This document shows positions 60,901-64,000 of a stretch of 64,000 nucleotides of DNA, piece after piece. A program made the translations under genes and the position numbers. The notes beneath the pieces were generated by a model. That model saw only the letters and a list, made by a program, of their open reading frames with translations, made no database searches and had not been told where the DNA came from. Each line of letters opens with the position of its first letter. The first letter of the stretch is position 1. This DNA is from Gemmatales bacterium (GTDB lineage: Bacteria; Planctomycetota; Planctomycetia; Gemmatales; HRBIN36), in contig JANXCQ010000009.1 in assembly GCA_025060195.1 (NCBI GenBank), forward strand, positions 22,142-86,141, read 5' to 3'.

Positions 60901-63508
60901 CAACGCGGAGCAACAGCAGCAGATTGAACGTCAGCTCAAGGACGCCTGGGGTCGGCCTATTCGTCTGGTGCGCGTGGAGAAAAAGCAGCGCGTGGAAGGT
61001 AAGTACGACGACCCCGTAGTCCTCATATTCGCGGAGCATGCGCTGGTTTCCGCCGGTCCCGACGGGAAATTTGGCACTGCCGATGACATCGTCCTAAATA
61101 GCCCTGAGGTTGCCAGCAGAGCCGAGCTCTGGTGGCTCGACGCAAAAGAGCGTAACGCTTGGCTTGCGATGCAGCAGCCGGGTCGCGAGTGGTTGTTCCG
61201 ACGAAATATGAAGGACGCCGCTCGCGGCGGACCCGAATTGCTGTTGCGCGCTGACCGAGGCGTTGCTCTTCCGCAAGCAGCGCCTGGACTGGCAGTACCT
61301 CGGGCGGGGGCAGCAGCGGCCGATGCCGCTCACTCTCCCGGTGTCGGTGGTGGTCCCGTTGCAGAAGGGGCTGCTCAGCCTCAAATCTACGTCCGCGAAT
61401 ACTTCCCGGAAACCTTGCTCTGGCAGCCGCAGCTGATCACCGATGACAAAGGCGTCGCCCATTTACCGCTCCAACTGGCTGACTCGATCACTACGTGGCG
61501 TTTGACCGCTTCCGCTTCCTCCAAAGGCGGCCTGCTGGGCGGAACCACGGCGCCCATTCGCGTCTTCCAGGACTTCTTCGTGGACCTCGACCTGCCACGC
61601 ACGCTCACCCAGAACGACGAGATTGCTTTCCCAGTGGCCATTTACAACTATCTCAAAGAACCGCAAACGGTTGTACTCAGTCTGAAGCCCGAAGACTGGT
61701 TCGAGTTGACCGACGGCTTAGGCTACGAACGCAAAATTGACCTCAAGCCGAACGAAGTCACGTCGGTCAAGTTCCGTATCCGGGCCAAGAAAGTTGGGGA
61801 CCTACCCCTCACAGTTACGGCCCGGGGCACGCACATGAGCGACGCCATGAAACGACTTATTGAAGTCCTGCCCGACGGGGAAAAGATCGAACACGCCGTA
61901 ACTGACCGCCTCGTGGGCGAAGCCATCCACCAGATGGAAATCCCCGAAGGCATCGTGCCCGATTCTGCCAAGATTCTGGTCAAGATCTACCCTGGCGTCA
62001 TGAGCCAGGTCTTAGAAGGTGTCGAGGGCCTGCTCCGCATGCCGTTTGGGTGATTCGAGCAGACGTCGTCCGTGACCTATCCCAACATCCTGGTCGCGGA
62101 CTACGTCAAGAAGGCCCGTGTGGCCAATCCGCAAATCCTCATGAAGGCGGAGCAATTCCTCAATATCGGCTACCAGAAACTGCTCACCTTCGAGCGACCT
62201 GGCGGCGGATTCGATTGGTGGGGCAAAGGCGAACCGCTCGTTTGGCTCAGTGCCTACGGTCTGATGCAGTTCGCCGACATGGCCAAGGTATATCCAATTG
62301 ATACCGCCATCATCACCCGCACCCAACAGTTCCTGCTCCGGAAACAAGAGGCCGACGGCACCTGGTCGAACATCGGAGCGACCCACGGCGAAACCATCGA
62401 ACGCATGGGCAATCCCAAGCTGTTACTCACCAGCTACGTGACCTGGGCGCTCCTGGAAAGCGGTTACCGCGGCAAGGAAGTCGACAAAGCGATCGCGTAT
62501 ATCCGTGAGCATCGCAACGAAGCAGGCGATAACGCCTACATTCTGGCCCTGATCGCTAACGCCCTCGCCAGCTACGACCCGAAGCACGAAACCACTCTCG
62601 AAGTCCTGCAAACGCTTGATAAACTCCAAAAGGCTGTGCCCGAATGGAACGCCATCCACTTCCCCGTGGAACGCGGCATGAGTCTGAGCTACGCACACGG
62701 GAACAGCCTGGCCGTCGAAACCACGGCCCTGGCCGTGCTCGCTATGATGAAAGCCGGTCAATTCCAGAACAGCATCAATCAGGGTTTGACCTACCTGGTG
62801 AAATCGAAAGGCCCTGGCGGCACCTGGGGCAGCACCCAGGCCACGATCCTCGCCCTGAAAGCGATCGTCGCCAGCTATAGCGGCATCGCGCCCGCGGAAA
62901 AGGTCACCTTCGACATCTTTGTCAACGGCGAAAAACTCTTCACCGGCGAGGTCAACAAAGAAAACGCCGACGTTATGCAGCTCTTCGACGTGCCCAAAGA
63001 AAAGCTCCGCACCGGAGCCAACGATGTGCGTCTTCGCGTCAGCGGCGAAACGGCCATGATGTACCAAATCGTCGCGCGCTACTATCGCCCGTGGACGCAG
63101 CGGCCCGAAGCGAAGAAGCCGGTCATTGACGTCTCGGTAACCTACGACCGTACCGAGCTGACCACCGCAGATATCCTGCGGGCCAAGGCCACGCTGCGGT
63201 ATCATGGCGAAGTGCCCACCTACATGGTCATCGTGGACCTGGGCATCCCACCGGGCTTCAACGTCGAAGCAGGCGACTTCGCAGAAATGGTCGCTCAAAA
63301 GAAAATCGAACGCTTCACCATCACGCCCCGGGTGGTCACGCTCTATCTCGGCGACGTCAAGCCGGGCGACGTAAAAACCTTCGAGTACACGCTCAAACCG
63401 AAGTATCCGATTCGCGCCAAGACCCCCAGCACGGTGGCCTACGAATATTACACACCCGCCCACCGTGCGGAGTCGAAACCCGTGGAAATCACCGTCCGCG
63501 AAAAATAA
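57968..63508 (+). CDS. Alpha-2-macroglobulin family protein with in-frame TGA at the thioester Cys position
   Basis: A 1846-codon gene. An N-terminal signal anchor (~residues 9-32) is followed by MG-type domains (YQPGQVIHLRALVLRPFD near residue 257), a Gly/Ala/Pro-rich bait-like region near residue 1120, the A2M domain (FPETLLWQPQLITDDKG, GLLGGTTAPIRVFQDFFVDLDLPRTL), a thioester domain, and a receptor-binding-like end. The family traps proteases through a Cys-Gln thioester in the motif C-x-E-Q. Here the frame reads LRMPFG, then TGA (62051-62053, codon 1362), then FEQTSSVTYPN, with the family sequence intact on both sides. I propose selenocysteine; a nonsense mutation is the alternative. The ATG at 57968 follows GGGAGGAGG; the frame opens at TTG 57887. 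Confidence 0.85.
62051..62053 (+). other. In-frame UGA, candidate selenocysteine codon
   Basis: The TGA falls exactly on the cysteine of the C-F-E-Q thioester motif of the macroglobulin; a TGC or TGT would restore it with one base change. The downstream frame has no other stop before 63506. See the stem-loop at 62062-62107. Confidence 0.6.
62062..62107 (+). promoter_or_regulatory. SECIS-like stem-loop downstream of the UGA
   Basis: A 15-pair stem: 62062-62066 with 62103-62107 (5 pairs), a C/U mismatch (62067/62102), then 62068-62077 with 62092-62101 (10 pairs, one G-U). The 14-nt loop is 62078-62091. The stem starts 8 nt and the apical loop 24 nt after the UGA. This fits the general spacing of bacterial SECIS elements, but the loop lacks the G usually found in its first two positions. 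Confidence 0.5.
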
Positions 63509-63574
63509 TCCGCCCGTCGCTCCACGCTAGCAACACCATTGACCTCATTCGCCGCTAAACACTAGTATGCACCC

Positions 63575-63609
63575 AGGGGACACGCTGATGCGTGTCCCCT
63601 TTTGGTTTA
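63575..63609 (+). terminator. Rho-independent terminator after the macroglobulin gene
   Basis: An 11-bp perfect stem (63575-63585 with 63590-63600) with a TGAT loop, followed by TTTTGGTTT. It lies 67 nt past the stop codon at 63508, and supports reading the whole gene through to that stop as one transcript unit. Confidence 0.85.
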
Positions 63610-64000
63610 CCTTAGCCCCTTCCCACAACACATCGGCCACCAGCGTGGATAATATTGCCTCGCGAAGGATTCGTCTTCCTCTGTCAAGACCCCGCGAGGG
63701 AGGATTCGTCCAAGCGATTCATTGACATATCCGTCATCAGTTTCGCCACGCGCTGGTAACACAGTTGGGAGGTAGCTCTATTTGCTTTGCAGCAAGGTTC
63801 GGGCAGATTCTACTGAGCATTGGCACTATCTGCACGGTGACTGGACAGCTGTCCCGCCCACAACTTGGCGGACTCTCGCTCAATCGCGCTTTGCGCTGAG
63901 ACCGTAGGCGGTACCACCCTGCCTTCATCCTCGGACAAACCGCAGCATGATTTATGGCAACGCAGCTACCCGCCACGACGAAAAACACCCGCACTGACAT
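63610..64000. other. End of window, nothing recognised
   Basis: About 390 bp after the terminator. An 87-codon frame on the minus strand reaches the window edge but has no domain, biased composition or ribosome site, and I do not call it. Confidence 0.4.

Noticed and set aside
62423..63463. 346-codon minus-strand ORF inside the macroglobulin gene
   Set aside because: Antisense shadow in G+C-rich coding sequence; composition rich in His/Asp/Gly and no ribosome site.
62072..63508. Separate gene starting at GTG 62072 downstream of the macroglobulin frame
   Set aside because: It is the same frame, begins in the middle of the conserved thioester region, has no ribosome site, and completes the family's C-terminal domains.
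63737..64000. 87-codon ORF at the right edge, minus strand
   Set aside because: No domain, no ribosome site and irregular composition.

Overview
The window looks like chromosomal DNA of a planctomycete, most likely a relative of the Gemmataceae. This is inferred from gene families, not from a marker gene; there is no rRNA or tRNA in the window. Planctomycete hallmarks include a cysteine-rich YTV-repeat protein, a PVC-type cytochrome dehydrogenase, a DUF1549/DUF1553 protein, a secreted protein opening with a VERLEDR motif, a large membrane Ser/Thr kinase with a beta-helix-like tail, and genes for tetrahydromethanopterin (H4MPT) C1 metabolism.

Layout. 0-7 kb: the 3' end of thiL, the YTV protein, a small membrane protein and the kinase. 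6.9-9.9 kb: 3 kb without a credible gene, with degenerate direct repeats. 9.9-23 kb: a siroheme sulfite/nitrite reductase with cysH, a small unknown gene, a TsaC/YrdC-phosphatase fusion overlapping putA, an FAD enzyme paired with a PVC cytochrome, and cysC. 23.3-28.6 kb: an H4MPT cluster (mch, ATP-grasp, CitG-like, PTPS-like) meeting a HisA-like gene that is translationally coupled to xylA. 28.6-35.4 kb: an epimerase, a methyltransferase-like protein, bpt, a sigma-54 activator, cbiET and a rhodanese. 35.4-42.3 kb: a frameshifted membrane protein, an RTX-like secreted protein, a leucine-rich-repeat pseudogene and about 1 kb of further 73-79 bp degenerate repeats. 42.4-51.6 kb: an HpaI-type aldolase, a PQQ-like propeller, a coiled-coil protein, a pseudouridine synthase, a zincin, ogt, trpC, and a cyclophilin/WD40/DNA-methyltransferase operon. 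51.8-54.1 kb: cas6 coupled to a CARF-domain protein, with no CRISPR array or interference genes in view. 55.3-64 kb: the DUF1549/DUF1553 gene and a large alpha-2-macroglobulin gene.

The most striking observation is in the alpha-2-macroglobulin gene (57968-63508). Its reading frame is interrupted once, by a TGA that sits exactly where the thioester cysteine of the C-x-E-Q motif should be; the frame then continues to the normal C-terminus. Just downstream is a 15-pair stem-loop whose loop begins 24 nt after the TGA, a distance compatible with a bacterial SECIS element. I read this as a candidate selenocysteine-containing alpha-2-macroglobulin. A point nonsense mutation remains the alternative, and the loop lacks the G usually seen at its start.

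A second theme is a set of degenerate direct repeats with spacings of about 71-79 bp, seen in several separate intergenic regions. One of these sets clearly continues a decayed 24-residue (72 bp) leucine-rich-repeat gene.
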